From Lepidurus packardi (taxonomy: Eukaryota > Arthropoda > Branchiopoda > Notostraca > Triopsidae): DNA of 64,000 nucleotides. The notes under the pieces are model-generated. The model saw only the letters and a program-made list of their open reading frames with translations, was not told where the DNA came from and did not search any database. This document shows, piece after piece, positions 9,194 through 22,600 of this stretch. Location: NCBI GenBank assembly GCA_023053545.1, contig JAKZAN010000004.1:5208001-5272000 (forward strand). The letters are read 5' to 3'. The stretch's first letter is position 1. Each line of letters starts with the position of its first letter. The position numbers were made by a program, and so were the translations under genes.

Positions 9194-11785
9194 CTAATGA
9201 GATACGTAGACATCGCTCTTGCCATATGACTGATCAAAATTGCGGTTTCCACGTAATTGAACAGCGTAGGGTAATAAAGGCGGATCTCTAACAAAAATTC
9301 CTCTTCCTTCAGGTGTTGATACGAAAAAGCGATACGTTATGCCCTCACCACCAGCAGTGACACTCACCCAACCTGAGACATTAATACATTCCCGTTCATT
9401 CGAATTAAGAAAAACAAATAACTTTACCTGCAGATGACAACACTAGATCTACTACGCTAGTATTCCATGACCCATTTCCTTGGATGTCCACGTCTCTGCC
9501 GCGTAATCCTGGCCAGGCTTCCAATCTAGCTGTATTGCCTTGTGGAACACGCAAAAGGCGAGTCCCAAGGGCTTCTTTATACAATTCGTCGGCATGTTCT
9601 GTTGGAATAATCGTCAATGGCAATGCATGAGAACGAAACGCTGTTAACCTATAAAAAAAATAGCATTGATTCCGCTACGTTTTCTTTTACCAATTTGGTT
9701 AGAAAAGCTTACAAAACTCCATGAGGGCCTTCAAGGTAGTCAATTCGACCCAAGCCGGCCAAGAAAAAGGTCTGGCCAGGTTTCAGGATAAACGTTCTGG
9801 GCTCAATTACTCGATTAGGTAAGACAAACACTAATTCTTCCAATGTCAACAATGGTAATATCTATATACATTAAATAAAAAAAAAAAAAAACTTTCTTAC
9901 TAGTTAGACACTCGAAATAGATTGTACTTTAGACAAACTTGGTCAGGCTGAACTGTCCCTGGAGTATCGTAACACCATTTGCTGTCCCGGTAGTCAACAT
10001 CTTCGGGATTCACTGTTCCCAAGTGGTCATTGGGTACCCTTTCAGCGTTGACAGCAAAAGGATCTTTGCCAACTAAAGGATCTTTTGGTATTTCAAACGT
10101 TCTTCCAATGTGTCCTAAGAAAACAATTGCTCTAGTCATAGGTTTACTAAAGAAAAGCGGCTAGTATCACCAATTAACGTGGAGTAGGTCGGGTCCTTCG
10201 TTTCTTTCAACTGCATCTTACGAAACTGTTCTTCTACTATCTTATTTTGCCTGTCATTCTGTAGCCTTTTGACTCGTTCGAATAACCTTATTCCAGACGG
10301 CCTCAACATAGGAAACTTGAGCAGGTTTAACGTTGTTCCAGGCCAAGGAGACACAGTAGCCCTTTGGAGGAGATCAATCGCTTGTGTTTTACAAAAATCC
10401 GATTGTAACAACGCGTTGAAGAGCGAAGATTTGCCCACGTTCGTACAACCGACTAGGTAGACGTCTCCTACAGCGAAAAATGTGAACACTTTGTACGAAA
10501 ATCGAGTTTCAAACTTGTACCTTTCATGGCCCATTTGCTTTGAAGTTTCGTAATCAGTTCTTCAACACCATAACCGGTTCTGGCACTTATTAAACTGATA
10601 CCTTTGATATTAGCTTTATCTAAGCCAGTAGTTTCAATCGCTGATTCCAAAGACTCTGTCAGACGTTTCAGAAAGTGGCGCCCATCTTGGGGAACAAGAT
10701 CCACCTTGTTTCCCACAACAAATACAGGACGTTTACGCCCTATTTAGATATAAAGATAGGTATAAAGATGTAAAGATTTAGATACATAGATAGGTATAAA
10801 TATAAATGACTATGTTACCGATGACGCTGAGAATATCAGGCCAAATACTGCCAGGAAAATCAAGAAGATCCACCACAAGGAGTACCAATGCATACTTGTC
10901 CTGAATATGGGACAGGACTTTGGGGTAATCTTCAGGCGAAATATTGACGTTTAAAGCAACGTCGTGTTCACGAAGAAATCTACATCGCTGGCATATACAT
11001 TTGCGTAGTTCCTTAACAGTTTTGCCGTGAAACAACTCACTAGGGATATACCCGGGAATGGCTGGGTTCTGGCAATGAAGATAGGCTCCACAGCCACCAC
11101 AAGGTTCTTTACTAGGTCTCACGTTCTCATCAGGAGTACCGTAGTCAAATTTCCATGTTGCTATTCCAGTCAGCACATCAGTTTCCTCAGTAAGAGCATT
11201 AGAAGCAGAGTTGGGCGTTTGGTTTGCCGTTTTTGATTCAGATTTACGATCAAGGGTAACGAAGCTTGAGTAGGGAAAGTGAGGTTCTGAAAAGCTGGTC
11301 TCCGACTGCTCTTCGACTGAGGGCTTTTCTTCTGTATCGAAACTACTTGTGGGGTTTAAGTATTTCTCAACGAGGATGGTTTCAACGTGACTGTAGAGCA
11401 TTGTGTTCCGCTCTTCTTTGCTCTTCCTGGCGTCTTTTGTGACCAGTGTTTTTACCGTCTCTTGAAAGGTAGCTTTCACGCTTCTTGGAACAATGGCAGT
11501 GTTATAGATTATTTTTTGCTCTATAGGTTTACCCGTGACTACAAGCTTATCTGGTTTCATTGCTATTTTGCGTCTGGCGTCTATAATGCTAGGCATTTTG
11601 GTATTTACATTCAAGACTCCTGTAGCACTGCTAGAAATGCTCTCCTGGGTCCTTGGTTGGGTATTTGTACCCTCTGATAGATCTGCTACTGTTGAGAAAG
11701 TCCTCCAGTTATGCCGACGACTGACAAGACCAAATCTGGATTTTAAGATACGACTTATTCGTACTGCTTTGCAAGACAGCATCAT
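9194..11785 (-). CDS. NOA1: NOA1, mitochondrial circularly permuted GTPase
   Basis: Seven exons on the minus strand (10819-11785, 10521-10739, 10171-10467, 9939-10114, 9713-9861, 9428-9648, 9194-9372) join to 735 aa. Human NOA1 is about 700 aa. The start [18 protein letters not shown] is a basic, amphipathic mitochondrial targeting sequence, so the upstream ATG at 11872 is not used. Residues 229-268 hold the treble-clef zinc finger (CGGCG, PGYIP, CICQRC). The GTPase motifs are permuted as in YqeH/NOA1: G4 NKVD (333-336), G5 SARTGYG, G1 GCTNVGKSS (402-410), G3 DTPG (544-547). The C-terminal region has [18 protein letters not shown] and PPLLPY, typical of NOA1. NOA1 acts in the mitochondrial matrix in ribosome assembly and translation. 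Introns are 53-79 nt. The exon 4 donor (gtttgt after GACCAA) is weak but is the only join that keeps frame and family similarity. Confidence 0.95.
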
Positions 11786-12242
11786 TAAATTTGTTTTTGA
11801 ATAAATATAAGTAAAATGTAATTTCAAAGGCAACAGAACGAAATGCGAAAGGCTACACGAACACGTGCACAAGGAATTACTAGCACCACTACACGGGACA
11901 AACTAGTTCGCAAATATCCCGCTCTAACTAAAGACTGCCAGACATGCTTGATTAGTTTTCTCTGGGCGGTCTGATTTGTCCTGACTTTTCTTACCCAGAA
12001 GGAAGAAAGCCAGGGAAAAATAAAAAAAAAAAAACAGGGGGAAAAGCAGTCCAGAGAAAATTACGCGTGTCTACGGACTTATACTGAAGAATCACTGAAG
12101 ACATACGTTTCATTTCCCCTAGTGTTTGTTTTCTGGAAATTCAGTAATAGAAGATCGTATTATTTTTAACAATATTTCACAGTAGGGTAACATGGGTATC
12201 TTTCAATGTAAAGGTTTTGGGAAGGGCTCTCGGTCTCAAGAG
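11786..12242. repeat. Spacer with copy A of a dispersed repeat (about 11886-12080)
   Basis: The sequence from CACTACACGGGACAAACTAG to CAGTCCAGAGAAAA and TGTCTACGGACT recurs in inverted orientation at about 14088-14217. Copy A also contains an internal imperfect inverted repeat: AGTTTTCTCTGGGC near 11956 against CCAGAGAAAATTA near 12051. This is the shape of a foldback element. No coding sequence is seen. Confidence 0.6.
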
Positions 12243-13039
12243 CAGTGTTCGGGATCTTTGTTTTGTATCCTATCTTAGATCATTTTCGATCAGCGTTAAC
12301 TTCTGTCAACCCGACCCGATCAAATGCTGCAAAACTTCACAAAATAAAGATTCGGATTGAAAAATATCCCACACGATCCGATCCGATTAAAGATCAGATC
12401 ATTTATATAAAACAATAGTAAAATTAAACTTAAATACTAGTATCCTTAATACACATGAATCCAAAACGAAAAACGAATTATTACTTATAATCTACAATAA
12501 CAAAGTACCAGTAACAATAAGTTAGGGCCAAATCAGTTATCTTTCCAATTGCTCCCTATGCAAATAGCCAGCGCTATTTTAGGAATCCCTATTTCAGTAA
12601 TCAAAATTAAAAATAAATAAACTGTATAATCGTTATATGCTCCATTATTAAGTCTAACTTTCCTCCGTCTCGCTAGCAAATAAAAACTTTTCAATATGTA
12701 CTCTTATACACCTTAAGGAAATTATAATCAAATTGCAAGGTCTAATAGAGGCTTGCTAGCAACTATTAAATAACATTATTAACATTATTAAATACATTTT
12801 ATTACACATTATTAAACTGTGAAGTAATTGTAATAGTACTAAATTGAATATTACTATATATTATTAAACCACGTTTGCCAAAGCGATTCGGTGTTAGAAA
12901 CAGTAGAAAAATTTGAACCGTAGCTACTAGAAGGCCTGATTTTGGATCGGTAAATTTCCCGAAAAAATCAATCCGATCCCTGCTACTTTACGGTCAACCC
13001 CGATCCGTTCAAATCTTTTTAGAAGGATCCATAACACTG
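12243..13039. mobile_element. Non-autonomous hAT-type element with perfect 8-bp target duplication
   Basis: The left end is CAGTGTTCGGGATC (12243-12256). The right end is GATCCATAACACTG (13026-13039), its imperfect inverse. The flanking octamers are identical: CTCAAGAG at 12235-12242 and at 13040-13047. An 8-bp duplication with CAGTG termini is the hAT hallmark. Both arms are rich in GATCCGAT/GATCGG words (for example ACCCGATC near 12314, CGATCCGATCCGATT near 12374, GATCCGTTC near 13002), so the subterminal regions repeat a short motif, as transposase-binding subterminal repeats do. The interior is AT-rich and has no transposase frame. Confidence 0.85.
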
Positions 13040-13380
13040 CTCAAGAGGTTGTGGGGTACAAGTAACAAAGGAGGGATGGATTCACGGACTTGCCCATACT
13101 ACCCCATAAGTAGGCATTCCTAAATTTACTACAATAAGGGTTCGAGAAGACAACAAAACATTCACAAAACGGGGGAATGGTTACTCTTGTGAGCTTGTGG
13201 CTGACGTAAAGCGTCGTGAACTTTCTTTACAGTCTGTTAGAATGCTTTAAAATGTATTATTTGTGCTTTAAAATTTAAAGACTGTCAATGTACGAGTATA
13301 AACTTTTATTTTAACTCTGTTATCACGACAGTTTTTCTATTAACTAGGTTTTTTGCACATAGCTGCTGACACAGAATCCT

Positions 13381-13436
13381 TTTAACACGAAAAAATATGT
13401 TGGTCCCTTGGATTTCGTGTTAAACGGTTTTCACTG
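13381..13436 (-). mobile_element. pogo/Tigger-like transposon terminus
   Basis: Read on the minus strand, the sequence starts TACAGTGAAAACCGTTTAAC. It carries a subterminal inverted pair TTTAACACGAAA (13381-13392) and TTTCGTGTTAAA (13413-13424). This layout resembles pogo/Tigger-type Tc1-mariner ends. No partner end or transposase was found, so it is probably a fragment. Confidence 0.4.
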
Positions 13437-14087
13437 TATATGGAGACCTGTACTGTGATATGGAATTCCTGTCACCTTTCAAAATAGGAGCAGCATATGA
13501 AAATGCAAAATATAGTTTAGATGAACGCTCAAATACTCGTGCCAAAGATTACGTAGGAACATTGACCCTCGGTAAAATATATTTTTCGAATATGTATTCA
13601 GTATAGACCAGGAGAATATAAAAGGCTTAACTTGCCGAAAGTCATGCCCAGTTGTATAGATTGTGACTTGTTAGTTGTCAGAAAAAAGATCCTGGTCTTT
13701 TCTCGAAGATACATTCCGTTCTTTGGGCTATCCGTATATAAATTGTTTGTTTTATATATTAAAGTTTTCAGTTCAGCTAATTTCTTAAAATTGTTTACTC
13801 AGGGATGGCGGTTCAGAGTCAGACATGTTCCACTTCCATGTCTAGTTGGTTGAATGATTGCAATGCGCAATTCCTATGGGTTCTAAGTGTTTGAATAAGC
13901 CCAGGAAAGCAAAGTAGCTTTGCAATACCAGGTCGTGCTCGTCAGTTCCAAAAGTTATAAAATGAAATAAAACCAACCTAGACTCCCCAAGAAGTCCGGG
14001 CTACTCCGACCGATTATTACGAATATTATTGAACAGTTATTATTCATGTTTGTATTGTTGCGCATTGTAGACGGGCCGACTACAACG

Positions 14088-14217
14088 AGTCCGTAGACAT
14101 GCTTAGTTTTCTCTGGACTGCTTTTCCCCCGTTTTTTCCTGTTTTTTCCCACCTGGCTTTCTTCCTTCTGAGCAAAGAAAAGAAATTTGCTAACTAGTTT
14201 GTCCCGTGTAGTACTGC
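14088..14217. repeat. Copy B of the dispersed repeat, inverted relative to copy A
   Basis: The reverse complement shares with 11886-12080 the blocks ACACGGGACAAACTAGTT, AGAAGGAAGAAAGCCAGG and GGGGGAAAAGCAGTCCAGAG. It lacks about 70 bases present in copy A. The pair brackets about 2 kb that includes the 797-bp hAT element. They are probably two independent insertions of one repeat family, or the arms of a composite element. Confidence 0.65.
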
Positions 14218-14229
14218 TAGTAGTTAGTA

Positions 14230-15285
14230 GGCTAGAAATGACAGGTGTGGTCAAAACGACGTAAAAGCAATGTCACAATATAAACGTTTACACCTGTGAC
14301 AATGTCAGGGTACATGCAAGTCCATGTAGCAAACACTACTGTATCTTCGGTACTGTACAGTACTATTGATCACATGATTGACTTTTCAAACAGACCAGTG
14401 TGCTTAGCAATCGACCAATCCTGTCATTTCCGGACCACTACTACGCTTACGCAGGGTTCTCAACACAATAACCCTTAACTCCCCAGTCAATAAGGGAGCA
14501 GGTCATTCAATCACATGCCATTTACTAGCGAAGCTAATTCCTCTTCACTGGCAAAAAGAGCAAAACAAGGAAGAATTGTACTTGGCGACCATGAACATGA
14601 ATCAACTGCTGGCACTGTTGGGAGGCGAAGTTGATTTCTCCCTTTTGAGGGTTTGGGGTATTTTTTAAAAAATAAGTAATTCAATTCAATATTTGAACCA
14701 GGGTTGAAAATGGTGGATTGGAAAAGCCTTGGGATGAATGGGTTAAAATCGATGTTAAAAATTTTTTAAGATTGGCGGGAACTCCCAAAATTCACTTCTG
14801 TCATTGGCGGGAGCGAACCGCGAACTCCGACAACACATTGATCTACAAAGATATATTTTATAGAAAAATAACTCAAAAATAAAATAAACACATCATAATA
14901 GTTTAATATGAAATCAAATTACAAGTTAATAGATTATCGTTCGTTAATGAAAGGCGCCAAGCCTCACGCCAAGACAGCCCTGTAGCGTCCTTTTTTTACT
15001 CTGAAAGCAGTGGGCTGGTTTCTTTAGCACTTTTAGTGCAAGAAAAAAAAATTCAACAAACAGGCCTTTAGGTTAGATTTTTTTTTCTTGGTTCCCACCG
15101 TCTCTTTAACGTGTAGTTTACTTAATGTTGGGTGTTCTGCTGTTTCTTACTGTCGCCTCACATTAGAATACATTCTTTCGACGACCCCCAAATTACCCCA
15201 AAACGCCTCCGACTGTACCACCACCAGTAAAAAAAAAAGTCAAACCTAGAATTCTTTTAAAAATAAGAAAAAAGTGGTTACAAAA
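14230..15285. other. AT-rich spacer, no supported gene
   Basis: It contains a 14-base palindrome GTACTGTACAGTAC (14350-14363) and a 39-codon frame from the ATG at 14515 with no recognisable motif. I see nothing else. Confidence 0.5.
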
Positions 15286-15578
15286 TCATAGAACAGCTCG
15301 CTTACTTTTTTTTACTGCTCTTCGACGAGCCATCAGTGACCAGGTCTCTTTCTGCACTTTGCCGCGCAAAAGGAGACAAGGAAGGGAAGAAAAAAAATCC
15401 GACTCATGCATTACCCTTAATGGATCTTTACCCAAACAGAGGCCAGTGCATGCAAGCATGGCCCATGCGAAGGCGCCGAAGCCGGTCGCCCTCGTCACGT
15501 CATCAACGGACAACGGGGCGCCGACCATGGATTCTTCGCACTTTTTCTTCGGCGTCACGAGTCCGGTTTGTCCGCTGC
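15286..15578 (-). CDS. Possible 3' part of a small membrane protein gene, weak TMEM242 resemblance
   Basis: On the minus strand, an exon (about 15578-15432) between an acceptor (gttcagtgtcag) and a donor (TTTGG|gtaaag) encodes PKKKCEESMVGAPLSVDD, then a hydrophobic segment GFGAFAWAMLACTGLCLG. The intron that follows (about 75 nt) has a strong polypyrimidine tract. The next exon (15356-15286) would encode VQKETWSLMARRRAVKKSKR and a stop. By eye, KKK, RATGFGAFAW and LGV recall the second half of TMEM242 (RALGWGSLYAW, LGV), a mitochondrial inner-membrane assembly factor. That match is short and could be chance. Upstream exons to about 15960 are unresolved. Plus-strand frames in the same interval are open too, so strand and identity are uncertain. 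Confidence 0.25.
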
Positions 15579-15960
15579 CTGACACTGAACAGAGCCTTGG
15601 TTCTTTTAAGCTCTTGCTGTAGCAAGCCATATACCTCTTCTTCCAAAAAATCTTTTCTTAACCTGTTACCCTCTCCCAACAAACCCCATACCCATGTAAA
15701 AGCGGAAAATTGTAGCGGTTTTAGAAAGAATTTCTCCCACACAGTACAATTTCTCCTACCAGACAATCTGCCGCGGGAACATACAGCCAAGCGCCCTTTA
15801 GTCCGGGAATATCGACCCAAAACTTGTTTATGTAAAGCGATCCCTGTCTTGACACTAGCCTATTTAAAAAAAAAACTGCCCAATTCCAATTGCTCAAATT
15901 ACAAACTTGTTTCCACCCTCTAGATCCGTTATACACGCGAAATGTACGATGATGTACCAT

Positions 15961-17847
15961 ATACTATGAGAAAATCAACTATAAATTAAGTACATGAACA
16001 AGCATAAAAAGGAAAAGTGCATTTTACTCATCGTTCGCTTATTTAGAGTTTTATTCTTACACGCAGAATTTTGGAGTCTAGCCATTTAGGTATAACGCAT
16101 ACATGTATATTGCAGGTGACCTCACATGTCTGCTCCTTCGGTGCCGGAGCTGCTGAAGCAAAACAGGAGCACCGCACACATACATATAGCCCATCTTAGA
16201 TAAGACCACACCATCAGCAAGAAAGCAAACGTCTATAGTGAGAAAACAACATCAACCCCGTCCAGGACTGGGAACAAAAAGAGAAGAAAATCCCTTCAGA
16301 GTTTAAGGAGACAGGGGAAAAAAGGCATATGTTGATATGCACTCTACCCCACAACATGATTTTTTTAAAAAGCGTTTCTTTTTCTTTTTCCTCCGGGTCT
16401 GTGCCTGTTGCATCGTTACTGCGAAAGCCTAAAAATCCAGAGTCCCGATCCCGATAACGCCGGGGCCCGGCTTATGTCGGCAGTAATGGAAAGCAATCTG
16501 TCAAGTCAGCTGACCTGGCAGCTCAGCAGACGATCTCAACTTTAACCTTGTTACAAAATCGGCCACCTTCCTTTCCCACAGGCCGGAAATTTTCGCTTTT
16601 TGTATGACGTACTCGTTTTGCGTACCGTCTCGAAGCTTCTCGAACTAAAATCTAAATGTATTGGCAGTATGAATAAAAATCCGTATTTTACTGCAATCTG
16701 ATCTATTAAACTTTGATGAATTCCTAAAGACTTTCTGTCATCTATAATAAAGGGTGTTTCGTAAAAGAGAATAAGAGGCGCGCGGGTGTGGGTTTTATTG
16801 GAGAATGGATAGCAATCGGCATCGTTATTGGAACCTTTGCCAAAAAAACATAAAAAACGCGGCAGACGAGTCTACGCCATTAGATTAAACATATATACAA
16901 GAGTGACTCGGAGCGACACTTTTATGAGCCATCAGACGAGGCACGTATCACCACATGCCCTAAAAGTTGCCTGCTGCACCGGCATCTTTTGCTTTTTCGA
17001 ACCAGAAAAAAAATCCATTTAGCATATGCACAAAAAAGCGATAGAACATGGCGGGGCTTAAGCTACAGCTAGACCTATGATAAACTTAGACTTCAAATTG
17101 AGAGCAAAGATACGCGTTTCTCTTAAAACGGTTTTCTAACTTCCCTTCCCACATACAATGAAATTTGTTTTCATTTTCGTGTTTGCCGAACACCCCTTTT
17201 ACTGCAAAGCAAACCAAGTCGCCCAGGTATAAAAAGGTACACTCTTTTGGTTACTAAAACAGATCAAATAGTCCTTCTACCTTCGCTTGGCAGTGCAGGT
17301 CACCTTACATTACCCGTCGCCACCGGAAGTTCGACGCCAATAAGTCAATATAAGGCAGATTGGCAGAAAAGTTAGTTACCATTTACCTTAATAGGTAATT
17401 ACTGCCATAACAAAATGCTGTAATCAAAACCAAAAATGCTGGGTTTGCAGCTACGGTATAAGACAATGTGCTTGATGTTGTAACCAAACCCCTGAACCTG
17501 AAGACGATAGTGTATTACAGCTTCCGTTTTGCGAAAAAAAAGTGTCCTTTAGCGAACGTGGGATTGGTTTGAGCTGCGTTCTTCCAAAAAAGCAGACCCT
17601 CCCACAACCATTTTAGCTGGTAGTCGTAGTGGCGAGTGTAGCAACGTCAAGTGTGTACACATTTAAATACAGCTTCAGTGAAACCATAACCCTTCAGTCC
17701 ACGACCAACCCAGCTATCCAGAGCTCGACGGTTCAAAAAGTCGTTTTGTTTTCTTTCACGGAGGTTAAAAATATAAATAAAAAATTGATAGCTTGAGAGA
17801 AAGTCGCTCTACATTTGTCGTTATTTGAAAAGTGCACTCCAACAGCA
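15961..17847. other. Upstream region of NK4 without a recognised gene
   Basis: No exon is recognised. Reading frames at 16828-17022 are short and basic without motifs. The last 200 bases before the NK4 ATG include an A/T-rich stretch (TTTAAATAC near 17664) that could be part of its promoter. Any cis-regulation of NK4 would be expected here, but no site can be assigned with confidence. Confidence 0.45.
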
Positions 17848-19472
<1,625 letters not shown>

Positions 19473-19655
19473 AAAAGAAAAAGGAATGCGAAAGAAAAAA
19501 AATGTGACGAAAAAAAGAACTTCCCTTCGGCACACGAGCGCCCATTTTACTGTACAAACTCTCTATTTATATTAGCTGTCTAATAGCGTCCCAATCCTGA
19601 ATCTCCCATCTCTGGCGTTGAGAAGATATGTAGGAGCCAGCGCCATGTGTCCTGT

Positions 19656-19661
19656 AATAAA
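19656..19661 (+). terminator. Polyadenylation signal candidate for NK4
   Basis: AATAAA lies 184 bases after the NK4 stop codon. It is the first clear signal downstream. Confidence 0.45.
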
Positions 19662-22600
19662 TACGTACTCGTAAATAATTTTTCCAGCACCGCAACTAAT
19701 AAATCAGTCTCACATTTCCAGCCATAAAAAGAAAGTGTTCATTGCACGCCCTTTTGACTTGCAGTTTTCTCGCTGTTATGCTCCAAGCAGCGATGGATAG
19801 CACAGAGCACTCTCAGTGACGCGCAGATATGCCCAAGGGTGATACAGCCTGATTGGTTTGTCTGGTCAAAGACCCAGAGCGCAGGTCCCGCGCTCTTTTG
19901 CTCCCGACCAGAAGGCTTTTAACGCGGGGCGCCGCGACGTCGGCGCCGGCGTCACACGATACACAACAGCAGAAATAAAAACTTAGGCTCATGCGCATTT
20001 TTACCCTCCATGCGCATGCATGCTTAAAAAAAGAATACAAAATAAAGCCAAGGGGCTCAGTTCACTTTTTTCTGTAATAACGAAATTAGCATTGAACGTA
20101 ATGATAAACATTGCGTTGTAATGGTGTAGTGGGAGAAAATTACTTTACTAAAAGCTTGCTAAAAGCGGAGCGAAAACAAAATACAAATAAAAGCTTTAGT
20201 TTCTTTAAGGACTGTAATTGGGTTTTATTTTAACCTTGTGGAAAGAATACAATGACACGTATTGTTCAGGAAAGGGTACGCGGAGTATACGGAAGAACTA
20301 ATTGTTGTCTTAAGCAAGTTTTGCATGGCGTATCGAGTGTCGCGTGGCTAAGCAGCTGTCCTTTTGCTTTTAATGCCTGATCTTATGACCTCCAGAGTGG
20401 CTGTGGACCAACAAAGGGCTCAAATAACACGGAGCCCGACTCTTGTCCATCACCAAGCCCCATTAGCTACCAAACGCTGGCATTTTGCAGCACTCACTTC
20501 AACTCGACAACTCATCCTTGTTCTAAATTATGCCGTTAGATGGCGAGAGAATTCACGCCTCCGTCTAAATTCACTTTCTAATCTCGCTCTTACGAACCGC
20601 TCAAAAACTCGGAAAACCACCAAGAGAACCACAATGTCTATTGTTAGCTTTCAAAAGTTACCCAATATGTAACTCGAGATCTTAAAACAAATGGGCACAA
20701 GCCAATTCCCACGAAGAAAGGAATATTTTTCATTTTTTCTTAAAGATGGTTCCTACAAACCATAGGTACACAGCAAAACTGTATAGGTTTTAAATACTTC
20801 ACCATGAGAGCCATTCTCTTGTCCACTTACACTGCAATGTATAGAGTGCGAACGCAGCATCTACATCTGCTCCTGTTCGTCCGTTGTTCTTGCAAAACAT
20901 AATCTCCCCGCTCGCGCCATTTTAGCTTGCGGAGCTCAGAAGTTGCCTGCTGCGAGGTAGTGAGGGCATCATCACGACCGTAGAGGTGCTAAAATTACTA
21001 GCAGAGTGGGTAATTTGACGACAAGTGAAGAACGTACTGCTGCGAAACTTGACAACTCAAGATCCAAGAAGCACACAACCAAGGGTAACAGGCATGCGGG
21101 AGCCAACAACAATAAAGCTTGGCGTTTGGACGCCAATCTTCCATTTCTTCTCCTCCGCAGGAGTTTCCCCCTTGACTCCCCCTTGACTTCTTATAATACA
21201 CACGCTCTAATCTAGCACCGCGGTCTGTTTACTACAATTTGTAAAAATGTAACGAAAGATCCATTCAAATATCACTCCCTTCAAGAAACTTGCTGTACTT
21301 TTACACTAAAGTTTCGCTTTCCAATTACTCAAATTTCTAGATTCGGACAGCTTGGGTACATTTACTCGTGTGTCAAAAGCCTGTGGCTACTTTCCGAGAA
21401 GTATATCAATATCGCAGTCACAAAAGATGATGGGCACTTCCGCGACGAGTGCTTTATGCATTGACCCCTTTTCGTCAATTGACATTTAACCTTTTACAGT
21501 CCATACATTTACGATTTCCGTTACCCAGTTTGAACCCAGGTCAACCCGCTCAGTAAACCTCTCCCCCCACTTTTCTTGCGCTCTACTGAAGGATACATAA
21601 CCAAGTGAATAGACTGTAAACGAAGCGTGTAATGGAACTTAATTGAAGTGCCTACTAGCATGTGCACACACGTATTACGGCCAAGCGAAGTCATTTCCTA
21701 ATTGGGACCGGCCAGTCACGTGACCTGACTTGACTTAGCAAGCATGTGTGGATGACTCTAACCCACCCTACAAGCCTTGTTTCAAGCAAGTTCAAGGGAG
21801 CGAAAGTCACGACGAGTGGCGAGTGGGCATTCAAAGAGGCTTTCGTTGAACTCGTATTAAAACTCCTGCTCTGAAACTATTCCGCTCAGTGAACCGCAAT
21901 AAGCTTTGCCGAATGCCGAGCGCGTCCAATAACCCCAGCCATCACTTTTTTTCCCTCTCTCTCTTTTCAACCGCAGAAATTTCCCCAGCAAAGCTTCCAT
22001 TTTTGCATAATCCCTCTACAATCTGCTTCCAGGCCTACCCCCGAAAAAAGGTACTTGGGCCATGCTGGGTTCGTAGCGGTGCTCTGGCTTGCTGAGCAGC
22101 CATGAAAAATTAAAAATCAACAACGAAAAGAAGTATGAATTCTATACGCGAAATTCCTTAATTCCGAAAATGCACTCCATGGATTTATATTTCATTCTTG
22201 AGCAAGCCGCAGTTAACAGTCCCCCTTGCCTTTTATTGGAGGAAATGTTTAGAGGAATTTTATCTACACTTATACGTTAAATTGTACAGCCGTAAGCGAG
22301 TGTTGAAGTAAAAGTGTGTGGCGGGGAAGCCAAACTATTCTAACCCCATTTGAGCTTCCGTCTTGGAGTTTTTGTTCCTCTTCAGTTTCCCTATTTCCTT
22401 CCTCGTCTCGCTTGTCCTCGACTCCGGGGAGGGCACGTGTGAGTGTGAACTGCATGTTGATATGTTGAACATGATGGATGGTATTGTGGACATACGCCTT
22501 GATGACAAGTCCAACCCAACTGGAAACTGTTCAGAGTCCCAAAAGCCGGACCGTTTTTCCATTCTGCTCTGCAAAGTTCCCGAAGTCTGTGAAAAAGCTC

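Noticed and set aside
13461..13577. Short plus-strand frame beginning MEFLSPFKIGAAYENAKYSL and ending at a gtaaaa donor
   Set aside because: Protein-like but unidentified, next to a transposon terminus, with no partner exon found.
14800..14850. tRNA B-box-like sequence on the minus strand (GGTTCGCTCCC)
   Set aside because: No A box or cloverleaf could be drawn upstream, so it is not a tRNA gene. A degenerate tRNA-derived repeat remains possible.
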